NCBI RefSeq assembly: GCF_025995175.1
Contig: NZ_BAPV01000004.1
Coordinates: 124,001 to 188,000 of the forward strand
DNA from: Asaia krungthepensis NRIC 0535
GTDB taxonomy: Bacteria > Pseudomonadota > Alphaproteobacteria > Acetobacterales > Acetobacteraceae
Direction: 5' to 3'
Length of the DNA: 64,000 nt
Positions within the stretch are counted from its first letter, which is position 1; each line of letters begins with the position of its first letter. Below the pieces are notes generated by a model. It was given only the letters and a program-made list of their open reading frames with translations. It was not told the DNA's origin and did no database searches. A program made the position numbers and the translations under genes. Below are positions 54,255-62,236 of this stretch, in pieces.

Positions 54255-55747
54255 GCGGGTTCAAGGCTCCGTTCCTGAAGGCCGATATCCTCCAGGGTAA
54301 AATGAAAACGTCCGGCGCAGGCAGAATCCTCCCCATCCACACGCCAGTGGCTGCCACGACTCTCCCGTCGGCGTAGCGCAGCGGAGGCGATGGCAGCCCC
54401 GACCAGTGCATGATCGTCGCGGCTGGCGAGCGGTGTGAGATAGCTGGTCAGGGCCTGCAATCCCTCACGGTCGCGCAGAATGCCTGCCCCGCGATCCATC
54501 TGGGGGCCGAAACTGGCCGAGCTGAGCCGCGGGGGCCGAATGGGGTTCTGGCAGGAATGGCGGTCACGGGCTGCGTTGTTCACATCCCATGCAACGGCCC
54601 GCCCCATCACGAAAGCCTCGAGCAGGGAATTGCTCGCCAGCCTGTTGGCACCATGCAGCCCCGTGCACGCCACCTCGCCGCATGCCCACAAACCGGGCAC
54701 ACTGGCCCTGCCATGCAGATCCGTTGCAACGCCGCCCATATGGTAGTGAACGGCAGGGCGTACCGGGATCGGCATACGGTCGGGATCGATACCGTATTGG
54801 GCACACACGCGCGCGATACCGGGAAATTGCCGCGAAAAGACCTGCTTCAGGCCTTTCCCGCCGCGACCGCTGCGCGCATCGAGAAAGACACGATGACCGT
54901 CGAGACGATGTCGTGCAATCGCTCTCGAAACGCGGTCGCGGGAATGCAGCTCGTCGGTGAAGCGCTCGCCTGTCTCATCGATCAGGACGGCACCGGCGCC
55001 GCGCACTGCTTCACTGATCAGGGGGGAACGACCGCCACCGGTCTCCACATCGAGCGCAGTAGGATGGAACTGTACGAATTCCATGTCCGCCAGCCGGGCT
55101 CCGGCACGTGCCGCAGCAGCAAGCCCCCGACCGGTATTGCTGGACGGGCTCGTGGCGCCGACATAAAGCGCCCCTGCCCCGCCACAAGCCAGGATACAAT
55201 GATTGGTAGGGATGAATTGCCCGGTATTGAGCCACACACCGCGCACCCGCCCCTCGATCACATGAATATGGTCGAGCGTCACCCCATCGAGCACAACGAT
55301 ACGCGATGAAGCCCGCACCTGCGCAATAAGCGCCTGCATGATTCCGGCACCCGAGCTGTCACCGCTCACATGGGCGATGCGCGCGCGCGAATGTGCGGCC
55401 TCGAGATGCAGATCCAGATCGGTCTCGCCCTTGCGTGTGAAGGCAACGCCCCAGTCAAGCAGGGTCGCGATGGCAGAAGGCCCCGCGCCAATGATGGCTT
55501 CGACCGCCCGGGTATCGCACAACCCGTCACCCGCCTCGATGGTATCGCGCATATGCAGCGCCACATCGTCATCATTGCCGATAGCGGCGGCCAGACCACC
55601 CTGGGCCAGTGCACTCGCGGCATCCTCCCCCAGTGGCGAGGGGCTCAGGACCACGCAGGGCCGATCCAGATGCAGGGCAGCAGAAAGCCCGGCAAGCCCC
55701 GCCCCTGCGATGACCGGCCAGCCTGCAAAGCGGGTGAGCGTCATCAT
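54251..55747 (-). CDS. nadB: L-aspartate oxidase
   Basis: NadB is an FAD enzyme that oxidises L-aspartate to iminoaspartate, which NadA uses at once. The 498-residue product begins with the FAD motif VIAGAGLAGLSAALHL. It has SALAQGGLAAAIGNDDDVALH, the succinate-dehydrogenase-like QFHPTALDVE, RSPLISEAVRGAGAVLI and the YHMGGVATDLHGR segment. ATG at 55747, eight bases after GAGG, is chosen; the frame reaches 55810 but overlaps nadA there. It sits 10 bases after nadA and overlaps nadC, so the three are one operon. Confidence 0.96.
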   Translation of the reverse strand: MMTLTRFAGWPVIAGAGLAGLSAALHLDRPCVVLSPSPLGEDAASALAQGGLAAAIGNDDDVALHMRDTIEAGDGLCDTRAVEAIIGAGPSAIATLLDWGVAFTRKGETDLDLHLEAAHSRARIAHVSGDSSGAGIMQALIAQVRASSRIVVLDGVTLDHIHVIEGRVRGVWLNTGQFIPTNHCILACGGAGALYVGATSPSSNTGRGLAAAARAGARLADMEFVQFHPTALDVETGGGRSPLISEAVRGAGAVLIDETGERFTDELHSRDRVSRAIARHRLDGHRVFLDARSGRGGKGLKQVFSRQFPGIARVCAQYGIDPDRMPIPVRPAVHYHMGGVATDLHGRASVPGLWACGEVACTGLHGANRLASNSLLEAFVMGRAVAWDVNNAARDRHSCQNPIRPPRLSSASFGPQMDRGAGILRDREGLQALTSYLTPLASRDDHALVGAAIASAALRRRESRGSHWRVDGEDSACAGRFHFTLEDIGLQERSLEPA

Positions 55748-55757
55748 CCTGTGTTCC

Positions 55758-56744
55758 TCAGACCGCCAGCATGCGCTCGACAGCCCGTCGCGCCTGCGGA
55801 AAGAGCGCATCCGGGATGGTGACTTCCTCTTCCATGGTCTCGAGCGCGCGCCGTATCGCCGGCAGAGTGATGCGCTTCATGTGGGGGCAGAGATTGCAGG
55901 GGCGAACGAATTCGACCGCAGGATTGAGCGCCGCCAGATTATCGCTCATGGAGCATTCGGTCACCAGCAGGACCTTGGCAGGCTGCCGGACCGCCACGAA
56001 TTCCATCATCCCCGCAGTTGAGCCTGCATAATCGGCCTCAGCCACCACCTCGGGCGGGCACTCCGGATGGGCCAGCACCACCACGCCCGGATGCATACGC
56101 CGATACTGACGGATTTCGAGCGGGGTGAAACGCTCATGCACCTCGCAATGACCCGGCCATGTCAGCATCTCGATACCGGTCTCGTTCTGGATGTTCTTCG
56201 CCAGGAATTCGTCGGGAATCATGATGACACGCGGCACACCAAGGCTCTCGACAACCTTCTTGGCATTTCCCGACGTACAGCAGATATCCGTCTCGGCCTT
56301 CACCGCGACGGAGCTGTTCACATAGGTCACCACAGGCACACCGGGATAGGTCGCCTTGAGCGCGCGCACATTCTCGGCCGTAATCGACTCTGCCAGTGAG
56401 CACCCCGCCATCGAGTCAGGGATCAGGACGGTTTTCTCGGGGTTCATCAGCTTGGCGGTCTCGGCCATGAAATGCACGCCCGCCATGACGATCACCTGTT
56501 CCTGCGTGTTCTGGGCTTCACGCGCCAGGGCAAGGCTGTCGCCACGGATATCCGAGATACAGTGGAAGATTTCAGGGGTCTGGTAGTTATGCGCCAGGAT
56601 CACAGCATTGCGCTCGCGCTTCAGGCGCAGGATGGCCCGGATATCGTCAGCGAAATTCTGCTCCCAGTCCTCTCGCGTCATGAGCCGCGAGACCGGCGCA
56701 TAGAGTTCGTCGCTGCGGTCTCTGACGAGGGTCATCTGATCCAT
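55758..56744 (-). CDS. nadA: Quinolinate synthase A
   Basis: NadA is a [4Fe-4S] enzyme that condenses iminoaspartate with dihydroxyacetone phosphate to quinolinate. The 328-residue product has the threefold-repeat fold: LAHNYQTPEIFHCISDIRGDS, MAGVHFMAETAKLMNPEKTV, the cysteine in MAGCSLAES, VTYVNSSVAVKAETDICCTSGNA, and the late NLCPHMKRITL. The three cluster cysteines are present. It is the first gene of the nad operon and starts 19 bases after a perfect palindrome that fits an operator for the NadQ-like regulator encoded just upstream. Confidence 0.97.
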   Translation of the reverse strand: MDQMTLVRDRSDELYAPVSRLMTREDWEQNFADDIRAILRLKRERNAVILAHNYQTPEIFHCISDIRGDSLALAREAQNTQEQVIVMAGVHFMAETAKLMNPEKTVLIPDSMAGCSLAESITAENVRALKATYPGVPVVTYVNSSVAVKAETDICCTSGNAKKVVESLGVPRVIMIPDEFLAKNIQNETGIEMLTWPGHCEVHERFTPLEIRQYRRMHPGVVVLAHPECPPEVVAEADYAGSTAGMMEFVAVRQPAKVLLVTECSMSDNLAALNPAVEFVRPCNLCPHMKRITLPAIRRALETMEEEVTIPDALFPQARRAVERMLAV

Positions 56745-56762
56745 AAGATCCTCTCCACTGAT

Positions 56763-56783
56763 TTATGCTCTCATTGAGCATAA
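56763..56783. promoter_or_regulatory. Palindromic operator upstream of nadA (NadQ-type site)
   Basis: A perfect 8-5-8 inverted repeat, TTATGCTC-N5-GAGCATAA, ends 19 bases before the nadA start. Alphaproteobacterial nad operons regulated by NadQ carry sites of this type, to my recollection with the same TATGCTC half-sites. A second short dyad, GACCC-TTACATT-GGGTC, lies just upstream (56802-56818). Binding by the neighbouring regulator is inferred. Confidence 0.75.
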
Positions 56784-56879
56784 TAGGGATAAAAACGTTA
56801 GGACCCTTACATTGGGTCAGGCGGGACCTTTGTCAAAGCCACATTGGCGTGATTGGTGCTAAATTCCCCATGGACGCCT

Positions 56880-57764
56880 TCACGCCGAGCGGGCGATGGG
56901 CAGTTTGGAGCCCATCAACTGACGGGTTCCGATAACTTCGCGGCGGAAACGGTAGAGCCGTGCAGGACGGCCCTGCGGCTGGACGGCCGCCTCGCCCGTT
57001 TCCTCGACGAGTTCCTGCGCGAGGATGAGACGTCGGAAATTCTGCTTGTGCAACGGTCGTCCGGCAATCGCCTCGACCGTCCGCTGCAACTGCCAGAGCG
57101 TGAAGGTTTCGGGCATCAGCTCGAACACAACGGGGCGGTACCGTATCTTGGCGCGCAGACGCGCCAGAGCCGTGGCGAGGATACGCCTCCTGTCTGAAGG
57201 CATGGATCGTCCGGGCACCAGCCAGACCCCGGGATTGCGCGATTCCGGCAAGAGCTCCGCCTCCCAGAGCAATTCATAGCGATGAAGCACCAGCTCATCG
57301 TTCCAGGGTTGACCGTCCAGCCCGAAAGTCTCGGCACAGCGCCATTGACGCGCTGCATCGCGCCCGGCCCAACCCGACAAGGCACGGGCAATCTCCGCAT
57401 TCAGGCTCTCCGCGCCGTTTTCGCGCCAGCTCTCCCAGGGGAAATACTCATAGAGACCACGCCAGCCCTCCTGAGCATCCTCAAGCCTTGTCAGGCCCAT
57501 ATAGGAAATACGGATCAGTCGAGGCTCATCCGGTCCCTCCGTGGCATCCAGTGCCTCGGCGAAGGTGTAGAGTTGCTCGATATGGCCCAGATGACACTGG
57601 GTCTGCTGCTCGACCCATAATCTCATGCCGCGCTGCAACGAGCGATGGCCTGTCTCGAGCGGACCTGAAGGAAGATTGCGCCCCTGATCGAGCGTGAGCA
57701 CGAGCGGTTCCTCGTCCTGGACGGCAATCAGCACCGCGACGAGTTCGGAACGTATGGCGCTCAT
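56880..57764 (-). CDS. nadQ: NadQ-like Nudix-related repressor of NAD synthesis
   Basis: This 294-residue regulator consists of a degenerate Nudix-like N-terminal domain and a C-terminal winged helix. The catalytic Nudix box is absent: where it should be, the sequence reads GPLETGHRSLQRGMRLWVE with no REUXEE core, so the domain senses ligand and does not hydrolyse it. The C-terminus (FTLWQLQRTVEAIAGRPLHKQNFRR, then VEETGE and GRPARLYRF, given as landmarks) is the DNA-binding pattern of the NrtR/NadQ group. It is followed by nadABC, with a matching palindrome in between. The ATG at 57764 overlaps the previous gene's stop by four bases. Family membership is inferred from motifs and context. Confidence 0.8.
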   Translation of the reverse strand: MSAIRSELVAVLIAVQDEEPLVLTLDQGRNLPSGPLETGHRSLQRGMRLWVEQQTQCHLGHIEQLYTFAEALDATEGPDEPRLIRISYMGLTRLEDAQEGWRGLYEYFPWESWRENGAESLNAEIARALSGWAGRDAARQWRCAETFGLDGQPWNDELVLHRYELLWEAELLPESRNPGVWLVPGRSMPSDRRRILATALARLRAKIRYRPVVFELMPETFTLWQLQRTVEAIAGRPLHKQNFRRLILAQELVEETGEAAVQPQGRPARLYRFRREVIGTRQLMGSKLPIARSA

Positions 57765-58243
57765 GCTGTCACCACGCGGCCGGTCGTCAGCACGAGCAGC
57801 GCACGCAGGATATCCTCCGGTGCAGGAGGGCAGCCGCGCAGGGCAACATCGCAGCGTTGCATACCGGCCAGCCCGGCCTCCATGATCCCTCCTAGCACGG
57901 CGTAATTGGTGGCAAACGGCCCCGCGCCCAGGGCGCAATCCCCGATCGCAACCACACCTTTGGGAGACGGCATTGCAGCCCAGCGGGCCTGAAGGGCGGG
58001 AAGCATGGCACGCGTCACCACACCCGTCACGAAAAGCAGCTCCGCATCGAGCGGCGTCTCGACAAAACGGATGTCATGACGCGCCAGATCATAAGCCGCC
58101 CCCTGAAGAGCCTGCGTTTCTACCAGACAACCATTGCACCCACCGCCCGCCACGACGTGCAGTGTCAGGGGGCGCGGTGCCGGCGGGAGCGCGCTGCGAG
58201 GCCGCCATTTGTGAGCGTCCAGAAGGGCGCGCAGGAATATCAT
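57761..58243 (-). CDS. Orphan NuoB/HycG-like [4Fe-4S] subunit
   Basis: This 160-residue protein is of the NADH:quinone oxidoreductase 20-kDa / hydrogenase-4 small-subunit family. Landmarks are VAGGGCNGCLVE (Cys36, Cys39), GDCALGAGPF (Cys103) and RGCPPAPEDILRALL (Cys138), the four ligands of a [4Fe-4S] cluster as in HycG/HyfI and NuoB. The usual partners (large subunit, ferredoxin, membrane subunits) are absent on both sides. It is the first gene of a unit whose second gene, overlapping by four bases, is the NadQ-like regulator. A redox or Fe-S sensing role for NAD synthesis is an inference; it could also serve a complex encoded elsewhere. Confidence 0.82.
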   Translation of the reverse strand: MIFLRALLDAHKWRPRSALPPAPRPLTLHVVAGGGCNGCLVETQALQGAAYDLARHDIRFVETPLDAELLFVTGVVTRAMLPALQARWAAMPSPKGVVAIGDCALGAGPFATNYAVLGGIMEAGLAGMQRCDVALRGCPPAPEDILRALLVLTTGRVVTA

Positions 58244-58309
58244 GGACAGGTCCGCTCATCTCGTTCGTGGTGATCAAGACCATAACCCCGGCTCTGGAAA
58301 AATCCCATC

Positions 58310-58987
58310 ATGTCACCCGACTTCGCCCAGCATATCCCGACCGAATGGCACCGGGCCATCCTCGATGCGCCTCATGTGAAACGCTGGCTCAGGGGCATAG
58401 AGAAGGCCTTCGAGGTGCACAGGGTCACCATACGGGATGCCGTGCGCTTTGGGGATCGCATCGGCTTCGTGTTCGCCGAAGCCGAGGCATTGCACGATGG
58501 TCAGCCCGTTCCGCGCTACGCCGTGCTGCGGGGCGATTCTGTAGGTATCCTTGTCGTCGTCAACCCTGGGTTGCCATCTGCTCGCCTGCTTCTCACCAGC
58601 GAGCCAAGACTGCCGGTCGCAGAAAGCGCCCAGATATCGCTCCCTGCCGGGATGATCGATGACGGCGCAGTGGAGAGCGCAGCCCTGCGCGAATTTGCCG
58701 AAGAGACAGGGATTACCCTTGAGCTCCGTGCAGAGGCGCTGATCGAGCTCGGCACCTACACCCTGTCACCGGGCGGGTGTGACGAGCGCATTACCCTGTA
58801 TGCCCTCGAACTCGCTTTGAACGATGCTGAGATGGCGGCGCTCGAGCATCGCAGGACAGGGCTTGCTGCGGAGAACGAGCAGATCACCCTGCGTCTTCTG
58901 CCGCTCGATGACGTGCCAGCACTCGTCACGCAGGATGCCAAGCTGCGCCTTGCATGGCACCTGTATGTCGCCCGGAACGGGCAGTGA
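58310..58987 (+). CDS. Nudix hydrolase, ADP-sugar pyrophosphatase type
   Basis: This 225-residue Nudix protein has the box GMIDDGAVESAALREFAEETGI (landmark). The REFAEE core is intact, but the segment before it is one residue shorter than the standard GX5EX7 spacing and lacks the first glutamate. The flanks (LPAGMIDDG, then TLSPGGCDERITLY and the late RTGLAAENEQITLRLLPL) closely follow the plant NUDX14-type ADP-sugar diphosphatases, which split ADP-ribose or ADP-glucose. It is divergent from the Fe-S/nadQ unit and could link to NAD turnover through ADP-ribose, but that is speculation. Confidence 0.85.
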   Translation: MSPDFAQHIPTEWHRAILDAPHVKRWLRGIEKAFEVHRVTIRDAVRFGDRIGFVFAEAEALHDGQPVPRYAVLRGDSVGILVVVNPGLPSARLLLTSEPRLPVAESAQISLPAGMIDDGAVESAALREFAEETGITLELRAEALIELGTYTLSPGGCDERITLYALELALNDAEMAALEHRRTGLAAENEQITLRLLPLDDVPALVTQDAKLRLAWHLYVARNGQ

Positions 58988-59073
58988 GAGGAGGACCGGA
59001 CGTGTCCGGGCAAAACTCCCGTCTTCGTCGTTTTGCCCATGACGATGTCCTGAACTTGCGGTAAGGCGAATGA

Positions 59074-59880
59074 ATGACCCAGACCGACGCCCTCCCCCCT
59101 GATGCCGACGCCCTGCTCGCCCTTGCTGCAAGACTGGCCGATGAGGCTGCCACGCTGATCAACGAGATTCGCGACCGGGGATTCGAGACGATCATCAAGG
59201 CCGACAAGTCGCCGGTCACGGAGGCCGATCAGGCCGCAGAACGTCATATTTTGGCCGGTCTGCGCATGGCACGCCCGGATATTCCGGCTATCGGTGAAGA
59301 AGAGATCGCCAATGGTCACCTCGCCGAACCTGGGGAGATCTACTGGCTGGTCGACCCGCTCGATGGCACGCGCGAATTCGCAGCCGGGCGAGACGATTTC
59401 ACGGTCAATATCGGGCTGATCTATCGCAATCGCGCGGTTCTGGGCGCCATGGCCCTTCCCGCTTACGGGCAGCTCTATACGGGCCTCGTCGGTACTGGCG
59501 CGTGGCGTCGCGACAGCCGGGGCAACACCCCGATCGAGGCCGTTCTGCCCCCGCAGGAGGGGCTTCGCATTCTCGCGTCGCGCCATTATGCCGATGACCC
59601 GCGCCTTCGGGAATGGCTGGCCGGACGCAAGGTGGGCTCTTTGGGCAATATTGGCTCAGCCGCCAAATTTGCCCGTGTGGCGGAGGGCGCAGCGGATTTC
59701 TATCCCCGCCTCGGCCCGACCATGGAGTGGGACACTGCGGCACCGCAGGCTATCGTCGAGGCAGCAGGGGGACACGTGCTCGATGAGCGCGGTGTTCCAC
59801 TGGCCTATGGCAAGCCGGGCTGGTTCAACCCTCCCTTTCTGTGCACAGGCCGCCAAGCTGAGCCGGAGATGCGCGCATGA
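59074..59880 (+). CDS. cysQ: 3'(2'),5'-bisphosphate nucleotidase CysQ
   Basis: CysQ removes the 3'-phosphate of PAP, a by-product of sulfate assimilation and 4'-phosphopantetheine transfer. The 268-residue product has the lithium-sensitive phosphatase motifs: KADKSPVTEADQAAE, GEEE, WLVDPLDGTREFAAGRDDFTVNIG (landmark), and the C-terminal PTMEWDTAAPQAIVEAAGG. Metal-binding acids are all present. It is followed by the threonylcarbamoyl-AMP synthase with a four-base overlap. Confidence 0.95.
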   Translation: MTQTDALPPDADALLALAARLADEAATLINEIRDRGFETIIKADKSPVTEADQAAERHILAGLRMARPDIPAIGEEEIANGHLAEPGEIYWLVDPLDGTREFAAGRDDFTVNIGLIYRNRAVLGAMALPAYGQLYTGLVGTGAWRRDSRGNTPIEAVLPPQEGLRILASRHYADDPRLREWLAGRKVGSLGNIGSAAKFARVAEGAADFYPRLGPTMEWDTAAPQAIVEAAGGHVLDERGVPLAYGKPGWFNPPFLCTGRQAEPEMRA

Positions 59881-60887
59881 CCGAAATCCTCAAAGCCGAT
59901 CCGGACAGCATTGCCCGCGCGGCCTCCCTTCTTCTCGAGGGCAAGCTCGTGGCGTTTGGCACCGAAACAGTCTACGGGCTCGGCGCTCTCGCGACCTCGA
60001 ATGCCGCAGTCGCGCATATCTTTGCCGCCAAGAACCGCCCGCGTTTCAATCCGCTGATCTCCCATTTTGCCAGTGCAAAAGCCGCCTTCGACCATGTCGA
60101 GGCGAATGAACTTGCCTCTCGTCTGGCGGAGGCCTTCTGGCCGGGCCCGCTGACCATGATCCTGCCGCGCAAGAGCGGCTCCACCATCTGTGACCTTGCG
60201 ACCGCAGGCCTCCCGACCATTGCCGTGCGTGTACCGCGCGGCAAGACGGCCCTGGCTCTGCTTCAGGCTGTCGGACAGCCTGTGGCAGCGCCTTCCGCCA
60301 ATCCGTCCGGGCGCGTCAGCCCGTCAGACGCCTTTCATGTGCTGCGCAACATGCATGGCCGCATCGATGCCATTCTTGATTCCGGTCCTTGCTCCGTCGG
60401 ACTGGAAAGCACCGTGATCGATCTCTCTCGCGAGGTCCCTTTCCTGCTGCGTCCGGGCGGGATCACCCTCGAAAAGCTCGAGGCAATCTGCGGCACGATA
60501 CGCAACCCCGATGATTATGCGACCAAGCTGCCCTCCTCACCTGGAATGCTGGCATCGCACTATGCTCCGGGCCTACCGGTTCGTCTGAGTGCAGAGAGCG
60601 TGGACGAGCACGAGGCGCTTCTGGCGTTCGGCCCCACTCTTCCGGGTGCGGGGCTCGTCTATAATCTGAGCGAGCGCGGCGACCTTGAGGAAGCAGCATC
60701 GCGGCTTTTTGCCGGGTTGCGTTTTCTCGATGGTGAAGGCCAGAGGCGCGGGCTCAAGACCATCGCCGCCATGGCGGTTCCGCGCCAGGGTCTTGGACTG
60801 GCGATCATGGACCGGTTACGCCGTGCCGCGAGCCCTCGCCCGATGGCAGGTGGCGACGATGACGATCTGGAGAGCATGATCGGCTGA
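59877..60887 (+). CDS. tsaC: L-threonylcarbamoyladenylate synthase (Sua5 type)
   Basis: This enzyme makes the threonylcarbamoyl-AMP used for the universal t6A37 tRNA modification. The 336-residue product has the YrdC domain (GTETVYGLGALATSN, the KNRPRFNPL loop, FWPGPLTMIL, PSANPSGRVSPSDA and the STVIDLS strand). It also has a C-terminal Sua5 domain after a flexible linker containing SSPGMLASHYAPG. It is therefore the long form, not the short TsaC. The ATG overlaps the cysQ stop, and its own stop overlaps the next start. Confidence 0.95.
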   Translation: MTEILKADPDSIARAASLLLEGKLVAFGTETVYGLGALATSNAAVAHIFAAKNRPRFNPLISHFASAKAAFDHVEANELASRLAEAFWPGPLTMILPRKSGSTICDLATAGLPTIAVRVPRGKTALALLQAVGQPVAAPSANPSGRVSPSDAFHVLRNMHGRIDAILDSGPCSVGLESTVIDLSREVPFLLRPGGITLEKLEAICGTIRNPDDYATKLPSSPGMLASHYAPGLPVRLSAESVDEHEALLAFGPTLPGAGLVYNLSERGDLEEAASRLFAGLRFLDGEGQRRGLKTIAAMAVPRQGLGLAIMDRLRRAASPRPMAGGDDDDLESMIG

Positions 60888-61417
60888 TGTCGGGCGCTTT
60901 CGACCCCAAGGAGCTGAAAGTCCTCTCCGATATCCTTGCCCTCGTCCTTGAGGAACAGGAAGGGCAATCCGTGGCTGCGCTCAATGCGCTGCGTTCGCGC
61001 GCGCGCAAGAGCGGCACAACGGGCGGCGCGCTCAAGAACCTGTTTGTGGCCATCGCGCCGAACCCGCCTCAGCGTGCAAAGCCCAAGCCCCGTGCCACCA
61101 AGACCGAGACCGGTCCGGATGTGCTGGCCGCGCGCCAGCAGATCGTGACCCTGACGAATAACCTGCGCCAGATGGATCTCGAGCTACGCAATTCACGGGC
61201 GCGTCTCGAATCTGTGCGTTCCGAACTCTATCAAACCCAGCAATCGCGCGCCGAACTGCAATCACGCCTCCTGACACGCGAGGCCCGGAAGCCCTATTTC
61301 AGTACATTGATCTGGTGCGGATTTGCTGTGGGCATCCTGATCGGTATCGCGGGTACACAGTTCATTCATTCCGTCGTGGATGTGCCGCGTCCGGACAAAT
61401 CGATCTACCTGCACTGA
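60887..61417 (+). CDS. Coiled-coil membrane protein of unknown function
   Basis: This 176-residue protein's ATG shares a base with the previous stop (TGATG), so translation is coupled. Residues 1-40 form an acidic helical region (ELKVLSDILALVLEEQEG). A basic Pro/Lys linker follows, then a coiled coil at about 82-130 (LTNNLRQMDLELRNSRARLE) and one membrane helix at about 138-160 (LIWCGFAVGILIGIAGTQF). The C-terminus is short. No family is recognised. The conserved coupling with tsaC may mean a linked function, but nothing shows it. A 7-bp hairpin follows. Confidence 0.72.
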   Translation: MSGAFDPKELKVLSDILALVLEEQEGQSVAALNALRSRARKSGTTGGALKNLFVAIAPNPPQRAKPKPRATKTETGPDVLAARQQIVTLTNNLRQMDLELRNSRARLESVRSELYQTQQSRAELQSRLLTREARKPYFSTLIWCGFAVGILIGIAGTQFIHSVVDVPRPDKSIYLH

Positions 61418-61427
61418 CGCCCGCGGT

Positions 61428-61445
61428 GAGCATGAGGCCATGCTC
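61428..61445 (+). terminator. Short hairpin after coiled-coil gene
   Basis: A seven-pair stem GAGCATG-AGGC-CATGCTC lies 11 bases past the stop codon. No T-run follows, so it is at best a weak terminator. Confidence 0.45.
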
Positions 61446-61504
61446 CGTCGAGGGCAGAAACGGCCCAAAAAGCACGGCCCATAAGCCCGCCTTGCGTTGT
61501 CAGT

Positions 61505-62032
61505 TCAGTCCTGAAGGCCACCCATGACAGGCGTCAGATGGGCACGGCTCCTGCTGGTTCGACGCACCGGCGGGCGCGGCTGACAGGACAGGAGATACAG
61601 CCCCACCGTGAAAATCAGGTTCGACAAGATCATGAACAGATCGACCAGCATTAGCGCGCCCGGATCGGAAACCCCTCCCCAGAGAGAAATGATCAGGAAC
61701 ACGATGGTGAGCGGCCTCATGCCCAGCAGGAGAGATCGCAGCGGATTGGCCTGACCCGGCCTGACAAGCTGGCGCATCTTGGTGATCGACAGAAAAAAGG
61801 CACAGAAGATCAGCCAGTTCAGGATATTGAACACCGAACTGCCCAGTGAGGCGAGACCGCAGAAGCTGAGCACCACGATTGCCGCCAGAAAGAAGAGGAT
61901 CGCACCGAGTTGCAGGCTCATGCCGACATCGGCAGCGGGCGTCTTTTCCGGCAGCCGGTCCGCCACAGGCTGAAAGACCCGATCGAGAAGCCAGAGATCG
62001 GCCCGGTTCACAGTTTCGACAAATCTGGACAT
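61505..62032 (-). CDS. Predicted inner-membrane protein
   Basis: The ATG at 62032 gives 175 residues. A short N-terminal amphipathic part (MSRFVETVNRADLWLLDRVF) is followed by four membrane helices: about 40-60 (QLGAILFFLAAIVVLSFCGL), 70-88, 105-122 (PLTIVFLIISLWG) and 128-148. A basic tail (RPPVRRTSRSRAH) follows. The frame extends upstream to 62197 with no ribosome site. The family is not recognised. It diverges from the ABC transporter genes. Confidence 0.7.
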   Translation of the reverse strand: MSRFVETVNRADLWLLDRVFQPVADRLPEKTPAADVGMSLQLGAILFFLAAIVVLSFCGLASLGSSVFNILNWLIFCAFFLSITKMRQLVRPGQANPLRSLLLGMRPLTIVFLIISLWGGVSDPGALMLVDLFMILSNLIFTVGLYLLSCQPRPPVRRTSRSRAHLTPVMGGLQD

Positions 62033-62236
62033 GTCGCCCGATTTACCCTGCAATCCGTGCAGGTGCATCAGTTTTTTTGAATATGCCTCTCTTGGCGAAA
62101 ACCGGAGACGGTCCCCGCACAGGGTATTCCCTGTTGCAAGGAAGATGCTGGAGCACGCGAAGAAAATATCCATCTCCAGCATTGTAACAACGAGCAATGG
62201 ATGGCACTAAAATTCAATACGGTTCAATAACAAGAA

